In this document: positions 30,782 to 40,442 of the stretch, in pieces
Position numbering within the stretch: the first letter of the stretch is position 1
Layout: each line of letters starts with the position of its first letter
From: DATATJ01 sp963789075
GTDB taxonomy: Bacteria; Acidobacteriota; Vicinamibacteria; Vicinamibacterales; CAVVIG01
DNA: 64,000 nt
Reading direction: 5' to 3'
Assembly: GCA_963789075.1 (NCBI GenBank)
Contig: CAWBJQ010000014.1
Location: forward strand, 496,001 to 560,000
Notes under the pieces: generated by a model
The model's database searches: none
What the model was told of the DNA's origin: nothing
Seen by the model: the letters and a program-made list of their open reading frames with translations, nothing else
Program-made: the position numbers and the translations under genes

Positions 30782-32073
30782 TCACGGATACAACCGGTAC
30801 AACATCCGCGGATACGGAATCGTCTCCCGCACGTGTTCGAGCCCGCAGATCCAGGCGACGACGCGCTCGATGCCCATGCCGAAGCCGCCATGCGGCACGG
30901 TGCCGTACCGGCGCAGATCGAGATACCACTCGAAGGCTTCCTTCGGCAGCTTGTGTTCCTCGATGCGCTCGAGCAGCAGCGCGAGATCGGCGAGGCGTTC
31001 GCCGCCGCCGATGATCTCGCCGTAGCCTTCCGGTGCGAGCACGTCGACGCCGAGCGCCAGGTCGGCGCGTTCGGGATCGGGCTTCATGTAGAACGCCTTG
31101 ATCGCCGACGGATACCGGTGCACCATCACCGGCCGATCGAACTCCTGCGAGATCGCCGTCTCGTCAGGGCCGCCGAAGTCGCCGCCCCACTCGATGGGGA
31201 GCCCCTTCGCCTGCAGCCGCTTCACGGCTTCGTCGTACGAGATGCGCGGAAAGGGCGCCTGCACCGACTCGAGCTTCGTCGTGTCGCGCTCGAGCACGCC
31301 CAGCTCGTGGCGGCGTTTGTCGAGCACGCGCGCGACCACCGACACGACGAGCCCCTCGGCGAGCTCCATGACGTCGTCCAGATCGGCGTAGGCCATCTCG
31401 GGCTCGACCATCCAGAACTCGGTGAGATGACGCCGCGTCTTCGATTTCTCGGCGCGGAAGGTCGGGCCGAAGCAATAGACCTTCGCCAGCGCCATCGCGT
31501 TCGCTTCGTTGTACAGCTGGCCGCTCTGCGTGAGATACGCCGTCTGGTCGTCGAAGTACTGCGCCGGAAACAGCGTCGTCGTGCCCTCGCACGCGGCCGG
31601 AGTGAAGATCGGCGTGTCCGCGAGGATGAAGCCGCGGCCGTTGAAGTAGTCGCGGACGGCGTTGATGATCTCGTGGCGCACGCGCAGAATCGCCTGCTGA
31701 CGCTCGGTGCGGATCCAGAGATGGCGCCGATCCAGCAGGTAGTCGACGCCGTGCTCCTTCGGTGTGATCGGATAATCGTTCGACTCGCCGACCACCGCGA
31801 AAGCTGCGCGTCGATCTCGTAGCCGGTCTTCGAGCGCGCGTCGCGCTTGACGGTGCCCGTCACGGTCAGCGACGTCTCCTGCGACAGATGGTCCGCCGTC
31901 TTGAACAGATCGTCGCCGACCGCCGCTTTCGACATGACGGCCTGGATGAAGCCGGTGCCGTCGCGCAGCGTCAGGAAGTGAATCTTGCCGCTCGATCGGC
32001 GGTTGTGCAGCCATCCCTTGATGGTGACCTCTTCGCCTTCGTGCTTCCCGATGTCTTCGATATAGACGTGCAT
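30782..32073 (-). CDS. asnS: Asparagine--tRNA ligase, one frameshift
   Basis: Class II aminoacyl-tRNA synthetase. OB-fold anticodon domain at the N-terminus (VTIKGWLHNRRSSGKIHFLT, LTLRDGTGFIQAVM), then the catalytic core: SNDYPITPKEHGVDYLLDRR is characteristic of AsnRS, followed by class II motifs FGPTFRAEKSKTRRHLTEFW and GGFGMGIERVVAWICGLEHV. The C-terminus RETIPYPRMLYRLYP matches the family. A one-base loss near 31805, in a run of T on the minus strand, separates the OB domain from the core. An AspRS identity is less likely because of the SNDYPITPKEH segment. Confidence 0.92.
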
Positions 32074-32085
32074 TGGGTTTCAGAT

Positions 32086-32150
32086 CTCACCACGAAGACA
32101 CGAAGATGTTTTGAACTGAGTTCTTCGTGCCATCGTGCCCTTCGTGGTTG
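32086..32150. repeat. GGACACGAA-type inverted repeat upstream of asnS
   Basis: Left arm CTCACCACGAAGACACGAAG (32086-32105) faces TTCTTCGTGCCATCGTGCCC and TTCGTGGTTG (32121-32150). This is the AAG flavour of the GGACACGGA family. Confidence 0.65.
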
Positions 32151-32160
32151 CGTTTTGTCC

Positions 32161-33147
32161 TCACGTTGCCAACAGGCGTTCCATCCGGACCCGAGCGCGC
32201 GCCGCTTTGGCGAGCGTGTCTTTCGCCGCATTCCGGTCTTCGATCTCCAGCATCAGCGGACCGTCGTAGCCGACTTTCTGGATACCGGTGAGCGCGCCGG
32301 GCCAGTCGATCGTGCCTTCGAACGGCACGAGATGATCGTCCCCTCGCCCGCGGTTGTCGTGCACGTGCACCGCGGCGAGGTGCTCGGACACGACGTCGAT
32401 GGTGTCCACGAGATCGCCGTCCAGTGCGCGTGGCCGAAGTCCAGACAGATGCCGACGTCTGGCCGGTCCAACTCGTCGACGAAATGGACGAGCGAGCCGG
32501 CGCGCGACAGCTCGTTCGGAATCACTTCCACCGCGATGCGCACACCGAGCGGCGCCGCGAGATCGGCCAGCGCTTCGATGCTGCGCCGCGCGCCGTCGCG
32601 CGTGTCCCCCGAGGCGACGTCCGCCCCGACGCTGCGAACACGGTCGTCCCTTCGCTGCGAACGCGGTCAGCCCCTAGGCCGCGCACTCGCGCGTCTACGC
32701 CGACCGTGTCGTCGTAGGGGCCGACCTGCGTGCCGGTCCGCTGACCGACCAGTGTTTCGCCCCGCTGCCAGCGCGGCAGTCCGAGGTGCACGACGAGCAC
32801 CTCGATCGGAATCCTGCGCGCCACGAACAGCGCCTGCTCGGCCTCTGCGAGCGCCCGATCGCGCGCGCCGGCGTTCGCGCTGGCCAGTGAGAGCACCCCG
32901 CTCCAGCGTCCGTTCTGAAAGCCCTCGCCAATCGGCGCGTGAATCCCGTGCAGCGTCGAGGCCCGCTTCGGCGAGCCATTGCTGCAGATCGCCGATGGCC
33001 GCCGGGCTGTGGAAAGTCGAAATGCGTCCGGGTCGCAAACAGCTCCACCGTTTCGAACCCGTGTGCCGCGATGTCGAGCAGGTGAGCCCGGCTCAGCCGG
33101 CGAGCGTGATACAGGTGCGTCGAGACCCCGAATTGACGTTTTGGCAC
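32161..33147 (-). CDS. Sugar phosphate isomerase/epimerase-like TIM-barrel protein, frameshifted
   Basis: Xylose-isomerase-like TIM-barrel family, about 327 residues once repaired. From GTG 33147: FGVSTHLYHARRLSRAHLLD, FETVELFATRTHFDF, AIGDLQQWLAEAGLD. Later pieces are VPNELSR.., VDELDRPDVGICLDFGHAHW, LAAVHVHDNRGRGDDHLVPF and GTIDWPGALTGIQKVGYDGP, ending ERLLAT at 32161. His and acidic residues typical of the metal site are present (DFGHAH, HVHDN, LEIED). At least four breaks occur between 32400 and 33020. Substrate is not predictable. It lies directly upstream of asnS with a repeat between. Confidence 0.72.
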
Positions 33148-33182
33148 GAGCCGAAACCACCATTGTATACGCCGCACGTAGA

Positions 33183-33296
33183 CCGGGTCCTGTCGGACCC
33201 GGTGTTGGCGGTCCAAAAGGACCCGCCCTACAAGGCGATGGCGTGTAGGCCGGGTCCTTTTGGACCTCGGCGGAATGGCGGGTCCACAAGACCCGC
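33183..33296. repeat. Four GGTCC-type palindromes in tandem
   Basis: CCGGGTCC/GGACCCGG (33183-33202), GGTCCAAAAGGACC (33210-33223), GGTCCTTTTGGACC (33253-33266) and GCGGGTC/GACCCGC (33278-33296) fill the gap. All share a GGTCC core. Confidence 0.75.
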
Positions 33297-33303
33297 CCTT
33301 ACG

Positions 33304-34359
33304 TTAGGTCAACTCCTCGATGTGCGCGGCGAGGATCTCGCGCAGGCGGGCGAACCTCGGGTATTTCTCCAGATTGCTCCGCGCGTAGCGCAGGGTGCGC
33401 GGGATGTACTGGATGTACACCGGGTTGCGCCGCGTCATGGTCTGGTAGCCGAAGGTGCCGAGCGCTTTGAGGTTGCGCTGGAGCGCCATCAGATCGAACC
33501 GCCGGCGGAACTCGAGCGACGCCCGATCGGAATCGGGCAGCGCCGGTTCGCCGGCCGCCGGCGCTCGGAGCGCGAGGAAATAGGCGATCAGGTCGTCGAC
33601 GTCGCCGTCGGGGATATCCATGTAGGAGTCGCGCAGCAGCGAGGCGAGATCGTAGGTGTCCGGTCCCATGCGCGCGTCCTGGAAATCGATGATGTAGAGG
33701 CTGCCGTCGTGCAGCATCAGGTTGCGGCTGTGATAATCGCGATGACACAGCACGCGCCGCTCGGCCGCGAGCTCCTCGACAATCGCGCGCCACTCGGCGC
33801 CGAGCGCCGCCTGCTCAGCCCCGCTCAACACGATGCCGCGGTAGCCCTCGATGAAATGCCGGGCGAAGAACTCGAGCTCCCACGTGAGCTTCTCCACATC
33901 GAACGCGATGCTGTAGGGAAGAAACGCGCTGGAGCGCAGCTCGGCGCCGCGGCGCTGCAGCAGCTCGACGAGCGCGACCGCTTGACGATACAACGCGGCA
34001 TGCTCGGACGGCGGCGCCGCGCCGAGATGCGCCTGCAGCGTGACGTCGCCGAGGTCCTGCAGCGCGAGAATCCCGAGCTCGTTCGAGTGGCCGATGACCG
34101 TCGGCACCGGCAGCGGGACCTGCTGGAGCAGCTCGCCGACGTTCGCGAAGGGGAGCGTGGCCACGTCGATCGCGGCCGCGTGGAGCGCGAGGACGAGCGA
34201 CGGGCCGTCGTTCGGGATGATCCGGAAATAGCGGCGGTCGGACGCGTCGCCGGTGAGCGGCACGACGCGGGCGCTGCGAGCGGCCAGGCCGCTCTCGCGC
34301 AGATATCGATCGATCCGTTCGCGCAGGTTGTTGCTTTCGCTCGTGCTCGAGTCAGTCAT
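33304..34359 (-). CDS. Aminoglycoside-phosphotransferase-fold sugar kinase, AmgK-like
   Basis: Predicted cytoplasmic kinase, 351 residues. The kinase fold is visible: VVPLTGDASDRRYFRIIPND, catalytic loop HRDYHSRNLM, then IIDFQDARMGPDTYDLASLL. In other bacteria AmgK phosphorylates MurNAc/GlcNAc at C1 in anomeric wall-sugar recycling. Here the assignment rests mainly on its 8-base overlap with a MurU-like nucleotidyltransferase, the same pairing. The C-terminal segment QRNLKALGTFGYQT is also AmgK-like. The frame is intact. Confidence 0.75.
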   Translation of the reverse strand: MTDSSTSESNNLRERIDRYLRESGLAARSARVVPLTGDASDRRYFRIIPNDGPSLVLALHAAAIDVATLPFANVGELLQQVPLPVPTVIGHSNELGILALQDLGDVTLQAHLGAAPPSEHAALYRQAVALVELLQRRGAELRSSAFLPYSIAFDVEKLTWELEFFARHFIEGYRGIVLSGAEQAALGAEWRAIVEELAAERRVLCHRDYHSRNLMLHDGSLYIIDFQDARMGPDTYDLASLLRDSYMDIPDGDVDDLIAYFLALRAPAAGEPALPDSDRASLEFRRRFDLMALQRNLKALGTFGYQTMTRRNPVYIQYIPRTLRYARSNLEKYPRFARLREILAAHIEELT

Positions 34360-35284
34360 GCGGCGTCGCCATCACGGTGCCATCGGGTCCGCGTAGAAGA
34401 GTGTGACGCACGTAACGCGACCCACGCGGCACACGCACGCCGTCGGTGACGATGCATTCGTCGAGCGTGCAGTCGGCGTCCACTTCCACATCGTCCCAGA
34501 GAATAGAGCGCGTGACGCGCGCCGTGGCGTCGACGCGCGTGCGGCGGCCTCTTTGGTCGCCGAGGCCTTCGGCGGCGGCGAACGCGGTCGACGTGCGCCA
34601 GTAATCGGCTTGGGTCCCGACGTCCCAGAACGCGGCGTCGCAGACGTAGCCGCGAATTGAGCCGGGGTGATCTGCGATCAGCGCATCGTACACGTCCGGG
34701 ATCGAGTTGACCGCGCGTTCCGGCGGCAGCGCACCGAACACGGCGGCGCTGACGATCTGCACGCCGATGAAATGACAGGAGCCGGCCACGGCCGGACCGC
34801 GGCGCGGAAAGCCCGTGACGCGTCCAGCCGCGTCGAGCGACACGCCGCCGTAGCGATCGGGCTCCGTGTTGGGCACCAGCGCCAGCGTGACGCGCGCGCC
34901 CGATGCCGTGTGCGCCGCGGCGACGGCGCCCAGATCCACGTCGGTCAGCGTGTCGCCGTTGACGATGAAAAACGAATCCGCGCCGACGATCGGCAAGGCG
35001 CGCCGCGGGCCACCGGCGCTCCCAAGCAGCACCGGTTCCCACGAATAGCGGATGCGCGCCGAGAGATCGCTGCCGTCGCCGAGGACCGCGGTCAGCGTCT
35101 GCGGCAGATGGTGCAGGTTCAGCACGAGGTCGTCGACTCGGTTGCCGGCGAGCCAGGCCACGATCCGCCTGATCATCGGCACACCCGCGACCGGAATCGC
35201 GGGTTTGGCGCGGACGGTCGTGAGCGGGCGCAGGCGGGTGCCGAGACCGGCGGTGAGGATCAGCGCATGACGAGGCGGCGGCAC
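34352..35284 (-). CDS. Sugar-1-phosphate nucleotidyltransferase, MurU-like
   Basis: 310 residues. N-terminal nucleotidyltransferase signature HALILTAGLGTRLRPLTTVR followed by the AKPAIPVAGVPMI segment, then FFIVNGDTLTDVDLGAVAAA. The C-terminal part (TARVTRSILWDDVEVDADCT) reads like a short left-handed beta-helix. Next to the AmgK-like kinase it would convert MurNAc-1-phosphate to UDP-MurNAc, which can bypass early murein synthesis in species with this route. A plain mannose- or glucose-1-phosphate nucleotidyltransferase cannot be excluded. Confidence 0.75.
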   Translation of the reverse strand: MPPPRHALILTAGLGTRLRPLTTVRAKPAIPVAGVPMIRRIVAWLAGNRVDDLVLNLHHLPQTLTAVLGDGSDLSARIRYSWEPVLLGSAGGPRRALPIVGADSFFIVNGDTLTDVDLGAVAAAHTASGARVTLALVPNTEPDRYGGVSLDAAGRVTGFPRRGPAVAGSCHFIGVQIVSAAVFGALPPERAVNSIPDVYDALIADHPGSIRGYVCDAAFWDVGTQADYWRTSTAFAAAEGLGDQRGRRTRVDATARVTRSILWDDVEVDADCTLDECIVTDGVRVPRGSRYVRHTLLRGPDGTVMATPHD

Positions 35285-35293
35285 CGCGTCATG

Positions 35294-36147
35294 TTACAAC
35301 GCGATGCGCCGTCCCCGCGTGGTGAACGCGCAGCGGACGAAGACGTACATGGTGAAGCACTCGAGGGCAAACGCCGGGAACCCGAGGTACCCGGGCAACG
35401 GCATCTCGAAAATCTTGACGTGCTCCATGATCGGCACGGTGTAGTGCCATTTCGCGCGGCACCAGTAATTCCAGAACTCCCAGAGCACGCCGCACAGGAG
35501 GCCGCCGAGCAGGAGGTTGATCGAGCGGCCGGGTCTGCCCGCGCGCAGGTCGGCGATCAGCGATTCCCCGCCGAGGCGTGCGTTGATCGGATCGAGCAGC
35601 AGAATGAAGCCGAGCCAGACCGGCGCCGCGAGATAGCGCGCAACCTCGGGCGAGACGACGAACGGCAGCGCGAGCATGGATCGCGCCGATTACTATCGCG
35701 ATCCGCGAGGCAGGACGAGAGTCCGGCGCCACGGCTGGTACTGGCAGAGCGACTGTCGTAGCGCAGGTCTCTAGACCTGCCCGAGCCGCGCCACACAGCG
35801 ATCAGCTCCGCCGCTTCGAAGATCGCCGGCCAGATCGTGGCGAACGACCAGGCGTAGCCGAACATCCGCAGCGCGCGATTCGCCGGAAGACCGACATAGT
35901 ACCAATTGTGGAGGAATCGGTTGTACAGCTCGAAGACGAGCCAGAGCGGAATCGAGGCCAGCGCGAGCGCCGCGAATTCGCGCGGCGCCGATCGCAGCCA
36001 CGAGTCGCCGCGGGCGCGCCAAACGACCGAATCGGCGAACAGGATGAAGCCGGTCCACGCGATCGGCGTGTTCCAGGACCAGAACGGCTCGATGCGCGCG
36101 AGCGTCGCCGCTTCGGAGACGATCATGATCGTGAGGCCGATCAGCAT
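35294..36147 (-). CDS. Conserved integral membrane protein, one frameshift and an inserted repeat
   Basis: No family recognised. About 280 residues with hydrophobic helices: LIGLTIMIVSEAATL, IAWTGFILFADSVVW, FAALALASIPLWLVFELYNR, FGYAWSFATIWPAIFEAAEL, then YLAAPVWLGFILLLDPINAR, NLLLGGLLCGVLWEFWNYWC and FALECFTMYVFVRCAF. The many aromatic and Asn-Tyr-Trp motifs recur in both halves (LYNRFLHNWYY, WNYWCRAKWHY), suggesting an internal duplication. Between the halves, near 35690-35790, an Arg/Ser-rich stretch is encoded by a palindromic repeat, and the frame then shifts. It ends 10 bases before murU and may be co-transcribed with it. Confidence 0.62.
35763..35780. repeat. GCAGGTCT..AGACCTGC palindrome
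   Basis: Two perfect 8-base arms around CT. It is translated on the minus strand as part of GRSRDLRYDSR in the membrane-protein gene. Confidence 0.7.
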
Positions 36148-36157
36148 GTCAATAAAT

Positions 36158-36287
36158 CTTCACCACCGAGGACACGGAGGAAAAAATCTTAGCCTTGACC
36201 CCTCCTCACCCGGCAGCTCGCGGCAAACACCAGAAGCCACACTCCGTATGTTCTGACCTCCGTGTCCACCGTGTCCTCCGTGGTGGA
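36158..36287. repeat. GGACACGGA-family inverted repeat with 77-base loop
   Basis: Left arm CTTCACCACCGAGGACACGG (from 36158) and right arm CCTCCGTGTCCACCGTGTCC ending CTCCGTGGTGG (36258-36287). The unusually long loop carries no recognised feature. Confidence 0.8.
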
Positions 36288-36299
36288 GGGTTCTCCTGA

Positions 36300-37503
36300 T
36301 TACGTGACTCTTCCCCCGAACGAAGCCCCGCGCAGCGCAGGCGCCCCGACGCCTTTGCCGAGAATGAGCACCTTGTGCGTGCTGCCTAGTCCTCCCGGCA
36401 TCAGGAGTGTTTTCAGGGCGCGCGTCGAGCCGAGCGAGCTGCAGCGGCCCGGAGGAGTTGAGCATCCCCATCACGAAGTACGTCTGATCCAGGAACAGCA
36501 GCGTGGCAAGCCCCTCGCTCTCGGCGGCGGCACGAACGCTCGTGAAATCGACGTGCGCCGTGATGTCCTGCTCGCCCGGGCGCTGCAGCCACGGCGGCGC
36601 GGAAAAGGAGTACGGCCCCTTTTCGGGGCCTGCCATCGTGTGCCTGGTGAACGTCGTCAGCGTGCCGCCGGCGTGGGAAGGCGGAGTAGAGCTGATTCGC
36701 TTCGTGCCCGTAGTCAATCAGCACGATGAATCCGCGTGCGAGGCGCTTGGCGGCGTCGCGGATCCAGTCGATCGCGCGGAGGTTGATCTCCACGCGCCAC
36801 CCGGGCTCGAGCGCGATGCCGAGACGCTCGAGATACGCTGCCAGCGCAGGCGTGGAGAGCGGACCTTCGATGAGCACGAATGCACTGCCGTCCGTCTCCC
36901 CGCGCTCGGGGTCGACGTCGACGTACACCTCGCGCAAGCCATCTTCGCGCATGACGACCTGGTGCACGGGAAACGCATCGAGCAGCTCGTTCGCGATGAG
37001 CACGCCTTCGAATTGCTCGGGCAGCGCCGCAGACGAGGACGCCAGACGCTCGGCGGTGTCGCCGAGCGTTGCCGTCTGGGCGGCGCGGGCATCGGCGCTC
37101 GCTTCGACCAGGTGGAGGCGCAGGCGACTGTAGAGCGCCGGATCGCGCCGTCTGACGGCGCGGAGGATGTCGGCGGCGAGCCGGCCGTTGCCGGCGCCGG
37201 CTTCGACGAGATCGAATCGGGGTTCGGGCTTGGGATTTGGGATTTGGCAGCGATTTGGGATTCGGTCTGGGACGTCAGCAACGCCGCCATCTCGGCGATC
37301 TGTGCCTCGAGCAGCTCGCCGAAGATCGGCCCGACGTCGACGCTGGTAAAAAAATCGCCCGCGCGCCCGGATCGTTGGGCGGCGCGGGCGTAGTAGCCGA
37401 CGTGCGGATCGTACAGGGCGAGATCCATGAACGCGGCCACGGTGATCGGGCCGCGCTCACGAATCCGCTCGCTAATCTTTCTTGACGGTGACGAAGACTT
37501 CAC
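36300..37503 (-). CDS. SAM-dependent methyltransferase, MidA/NDUFAF7 family, frameshifted
   Basis: About 390 residues. N-terminal ISERIRERGPITVAAFMDLA and LYDPHVGYYARAA are typical of this family. The SAM site is FDLVEAGAGNGRLAADILRA, followed by VLIANELLDAFPVHQVVMRE and FIVLIDYGHEANQLYSA. The C-terminal part has LTTFTRHTMAGPEKGPYSF and ends GKGVGAPALRGASFGGRVT. Human NDUFAF7 methylates a complex I subunit; the bacterial substrate is unknown. Breaks occur near 37220 (within a repeat), 37040, 36670 and 36420. GTG 37503 overlaps the htrA end by 32 bases. Confidence 0.82.
37217..37260. repeat. GGGATTTG repeat inside the MidA-like gene
   Basis: GGGTTCGGGCTTGGGATTTG followed by GGATTTGG and GATTTGGGATTCGG units. 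It shares GGGATTTGGGATTTGG with the block in truB and lies between the N-terminal motif and the SAM-binding motif. Confidence 0.7.
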
Positions 37504-39073
37504 TTTCGCCGCGCCAGACGAGAATCTGCGCGATGTGGCCCGACGGAACCTTCTGAAGCTCGCGCCCCGCGTCGGCGGCGTTCGTCACCGGCTGGCGGTT
37601 GACCGACAGGATCACGTCGCCCGCGCGGAGCGCGGCCGCCGCCGGCCCGTTGGGATCGACGTCGCTGATGAGCGCGCCGGCCTTGCCGGACGGAATCTGC
37701 AGCCGCCGCGCAATCGACGGCGTCAGGTTCTGCAGCGTCAGGCCGAAGCCGGTGCTGCCCTTCCTCCGCCTGATCGTTCTGGTCGTTGTTGCTCGGGCTG
37801 CGGCGAGCCGCGCCCTGTTCGGCCTCGAGGTCGAGCTCCTCGATCGTGACGTTGAGCGTTTTCTCCTGCTTGTTGCGCAGCACCTTGATCGGGCACGCTC
37901 GTCCCCGGCTTGGTCGCGATGACCACCGCCACGAGCTCGTCGCGATTCGCCACCGGACGGCCGTTGTACTGCGCGATCACGTCGCCCGGCTCGATGCCGC
38001 GCTTTGGACGCCGCGCCGCCCGGCGAGACCGTGGCGACGATGGCGCCCGCACGCGCGTCTTCAGCCCGAAGTCTTCGAAGCCTTCGCGCGGCACGGCCGC
38101 GACCGAGACGCCGATGCGGCCGCGGATCACCTTGCCTGCGCGCAGCTGCGGCAGCAGATCGCGCACCGTGTTGATCGGCACCGCGAAGCCGATGCCGATG
38201 TTGCCTTCGCTGCGGCCGTTGCTGATGATCGCCGTGTTGATGCCGATCACTTCGCCGCGCACGTTCAGCAGCGGACCGCCGGAGTTGCCCGGGTTGATCG
38301 CCGCGTCGGTCTGCAGCATGTCGTTCGTGCGGCCGTCGGTGACCGCAAAGGCGCGCTTGGTCGCGCTGATGACGCCGACCGTGACGGTGTAGGCGTAATT
38401 GAACGGGTTGCCGATCGCCATGACCCAGTCGCCGGCGGCCATCTGCGCCGAGTCGCCGAACTTCGCTTCCGGCAGCGCGTGATCGGGCTTGTCGACGAGC
38501 TGAATGAGCGCGCTGTCGGTCAGCTGGTCGCGGCCAACCAACTTCGCCTGATATTTGACGTCCGATTCCTCCGCGTAGAGCTGCACTTCGATCTTCGTCG
38601 CGTCCTCGACCACGTGGTTGTTGGTGAGGATGAGGCCGTCCTTGCTGATGATGAAGCCGGTGCCGGCGGCGTACGACTTCGGTGCGCGCTGCGCCGGGCC
38701 GCCGCCGCCGGCCGCCGCGGCGTGTCGCCCTGATCGTCTTGCTGCTGGCCCGGGTTGCCGAAGAAGCGGTGGAAGAAGTCGTCGGGCGCGCCGCCGCCTC
38801 CGCCCCGAAGAAGTCGGTCATGTCCTGCGACTTCTGCGGCATTTCGGTCGTGATGTTCACGACCATCGGCGACTGCGCCTTGGCGATGTTGCGGAAGGTG
38901 TCGGCGCGATCGAGCGCGCCGGTGATCGGCGCGCTGTTCATCGGCGGCATCGCCATCGTCTGCGCCGACGAGGCCGGCGTCAGATCGAGCCGCGACGCGA
39001 TCACCATGCCGACGGCCAGCGAGGCCACCGCGATCAGCACGGCATAGAAAAGGGTGGTCTTGCGGGTGGACAT
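37472..39073 (-). CDS. Deg/HtrA-family serine protease with two PDZ domains, frameshifted
   Basis: Periplasmic protease/chaperone of about 530 residues. Start ATG 39073 has AGGAGG four bases upstream. Membrane anchor TLFYAVLIAVASLAVGMVIA, protease domain with DSALIQLVD (catalytic Asp) and the serine loop TDAAINPGNSGGPLLNVRGE, then PDZ1 (RGRIGVSVAAVPREGFEDFG) and PDZ2 (GFGLTLQNLTPSIARRLQIP). Breaks lie near 38810, 38720, 38010, 37890 and 37760. The catalytic His falls in the badly broken stretch 38620-38720 (VEDATKIEVQLY follows it). Co-directional with the M24 gene upstream, with almost no gap. Confidence 0.88.
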   Translation of the reverse strand: MSTRKTTLFYAVLIAVASLAVGMVIASRLDLTPASSAQTMAMPPMNSAPITGALDRADTFRNIAKAQSPMVVNITTEMPQKSQDMTDFFGAEAAARPTTSSTASSATRASSKTIRATRRGGRRRRPGAARTEVVRRRHRLHHQQGRPHPHQQPRGRGRDEDRSAALRGGIGRQISGEVGWPRPADRQRAHSARRQARSRAAGSEVRRLGADGRRRLGHGDRQPVQLRLHRHGRRHQRDQARLCGHRRPHERHAADRRGDQPGQLRRSAAERARRSDRHQHGDHQQRPQRRQHRHRLRGADQHGARSAAAAARRQGDPRPHRRLGRGRAARRLRRLRAEDARAGAIVATVSPGGAASKARHRAGRRDRAVQRPSGGESRRARGGGHRDQAGDERARSRCCATSRRKRSTSRSRSSTSRPNRARLAAARATTTRTIRRRKGSTGFGLTLQNLTPSIARRLQIPSGKAGALISDVDPNGPAAAALRAGDVILSVNRQPVTNAADAGRELQKVPSGHIAQILVWRGESEVFVTVKKD

Positions 39074-39081
39074 CGTGCCTC

Positions 39082-40299
39082 CTAAAGCAGTGCCAGAATC
39101 TCCGTCTGCAGCGGCGCCGGTGACGGCGGCGTCGCGCGCGTGGACGATCATGTTGATCTCCGTCCGCACGCCGAAGTCATCGAAGTAGACGCCCGGCTCA
39201 ATCGTGAAGCCGGTGCCGGGCAGCAGTCGCCGGTCGTCGTGCGTTTCGTAATCGTCCATGTTCACGCCGTTGCCGTGAACCGACTCGCCGAGGCTGTGCC
39301 CGGTCCGGTGCAGGATGTGATCGCCGTAGCCCGCGCTCTGCAGCACCGACGAGGCGGCGCGATCGACCTGCCAGCCGCGCAGTTCCTGCCCGCCGGCGGC
39401 CGCGCGCTGGACCAGCGCGACGGCGGCATCGCGCGCGGCCGCGATCGCCGCGAACGCCTTCGCGTACCGTTCGGGCACCGTGCGGCCGGTAAATCCCATC
39501 CAGGTGATGTCAGCAAACACCGCGCCGGGCCGATCCAGCTTGCCCCAGAGATCGAGCAGGACGAGCTCGTCGCGGCCGATCGCGCGCGCGGCGCTCGCCG
39601 TCGGCAGATAGTGCGGGTTGCCCGCGTTCTCGACCGCCGATACGTTCGGGTCGGAATCGCTGACGAGCCCTTCGTCCGCGGAACCAGCCCACCATCAGCT
39701 GCTGGATGTCGTACTCGGTCGTGGCCACGCCGTCGCGCGTCCGCTGCGCGATGGCCGTCGAAGGCGCGATCCTTCACGCGGTAGAGCTTTTCGGAGGCCT
39801 CGCGATGCGACGCGATCGCCGCGTCGTCCCACACGGCTGCGAACCGCTGCACCAGGTCGCCCGACGAGACGACCTCGACGCCCGCGCTCCGCACGAGCTC
39901 GATCGTGCCGGCGTCGACGCGCGAGACATAAGGAATCGCACAGTTCGGCGAGTACTCCATCGCCACGCGCCGGACTCCGGTCAACAGGCGACGCAGACCG
40001 CTCTCGAGCTGATCGCGGCCGGCGTATCGGTCCGTGGTGCCCGGAAGATGTGCGAGCGAATGGCGCTCGATCGCGTGCACCAGGGCGCGCGGCTCGCCGC
40101 TGACGGGAATCAGATAGTACCAGCGGCGCGTCGCGAGGTGGCCGCCCTGGCGCGCCACCGCCGTGACGTCGGCGGCGATCGGATTGATCCCGCGAAAATC
40201 GTAGAGCAGCCACGCATCGAGTCCGTCCGCGGCAAGCGCCGCCTGCACCGCGGCGATGTCGATCGTCGCCGCGTCAGCCGCCGCGTGAGCGCTGGTCAT
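39082..40299 (-). CDS. M24-family metallopeptidase (Xaa-Pro aminopeptidase-like), frameshifted
   Basis: About 400 residues. N-terminal creatinase-type domain (LDAWLLYDFRGINPIAADVT, RRWYYLIPVSGEPRALVHAI). The catalytic pita-bread fold has metal-ligand segments: Asp in VFADITWMGFTG, His in ILHRTGHSLGESVHGNGVNM, Glu in GFTIEPGVYFDDFGVRTEIN. Breaks near 39745, 39665 and 39530, plus one near 39105. Removing the last gives a natural end QTEILALL with TAG at 39084-39082, nine bases before the htrA start. Without that repair the frame reads straight into HtrA, which is an artefact. Confidence 0.85.
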
Positions 40300-40372
40300 G
40301 TCAATCCAGTATAGCCTGCTGAGCCCAAGGCCTGAAGACCCATACCAGCAAATCCTGTCCGCACCGCCGGGC

Positions 40373-40378
40373 TATAAT
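40373..40378 (+). promoter_or_regulatory. Perfect -10 hexamer before the VWFA gene
   Basis: TATAAT, preceded by a G/C-rich 17-base spacer and a poor -35 (AAATCC). It stands 65 bases before the start codon. Confidence 0.4.
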
Positions 40379-40442
40379 CGGGGCACGCCTGAAGCCACCG
40401 CGTGTCCGGCCGTCCGCCAGGCGGCCCTTGCGAGAGAGTGTC

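Noticed and set aside
31888..34449. An 853-codon open frame antisense to the asnS/isomerase/kinase region
   Set aside because: It spans several real minus-strand genes, has biased Arg-rich composition and shows no domain.
37472..39520. One continuous frame fusing the M24 peptidase to the HtrA protease
   Set aside because: The M24 part ends naturally with QTEILALL and TAG at 39082 after removing one base near 39105, and HtrA has its own ATG with AGGAGG. The fusion is a frameshift artefact.
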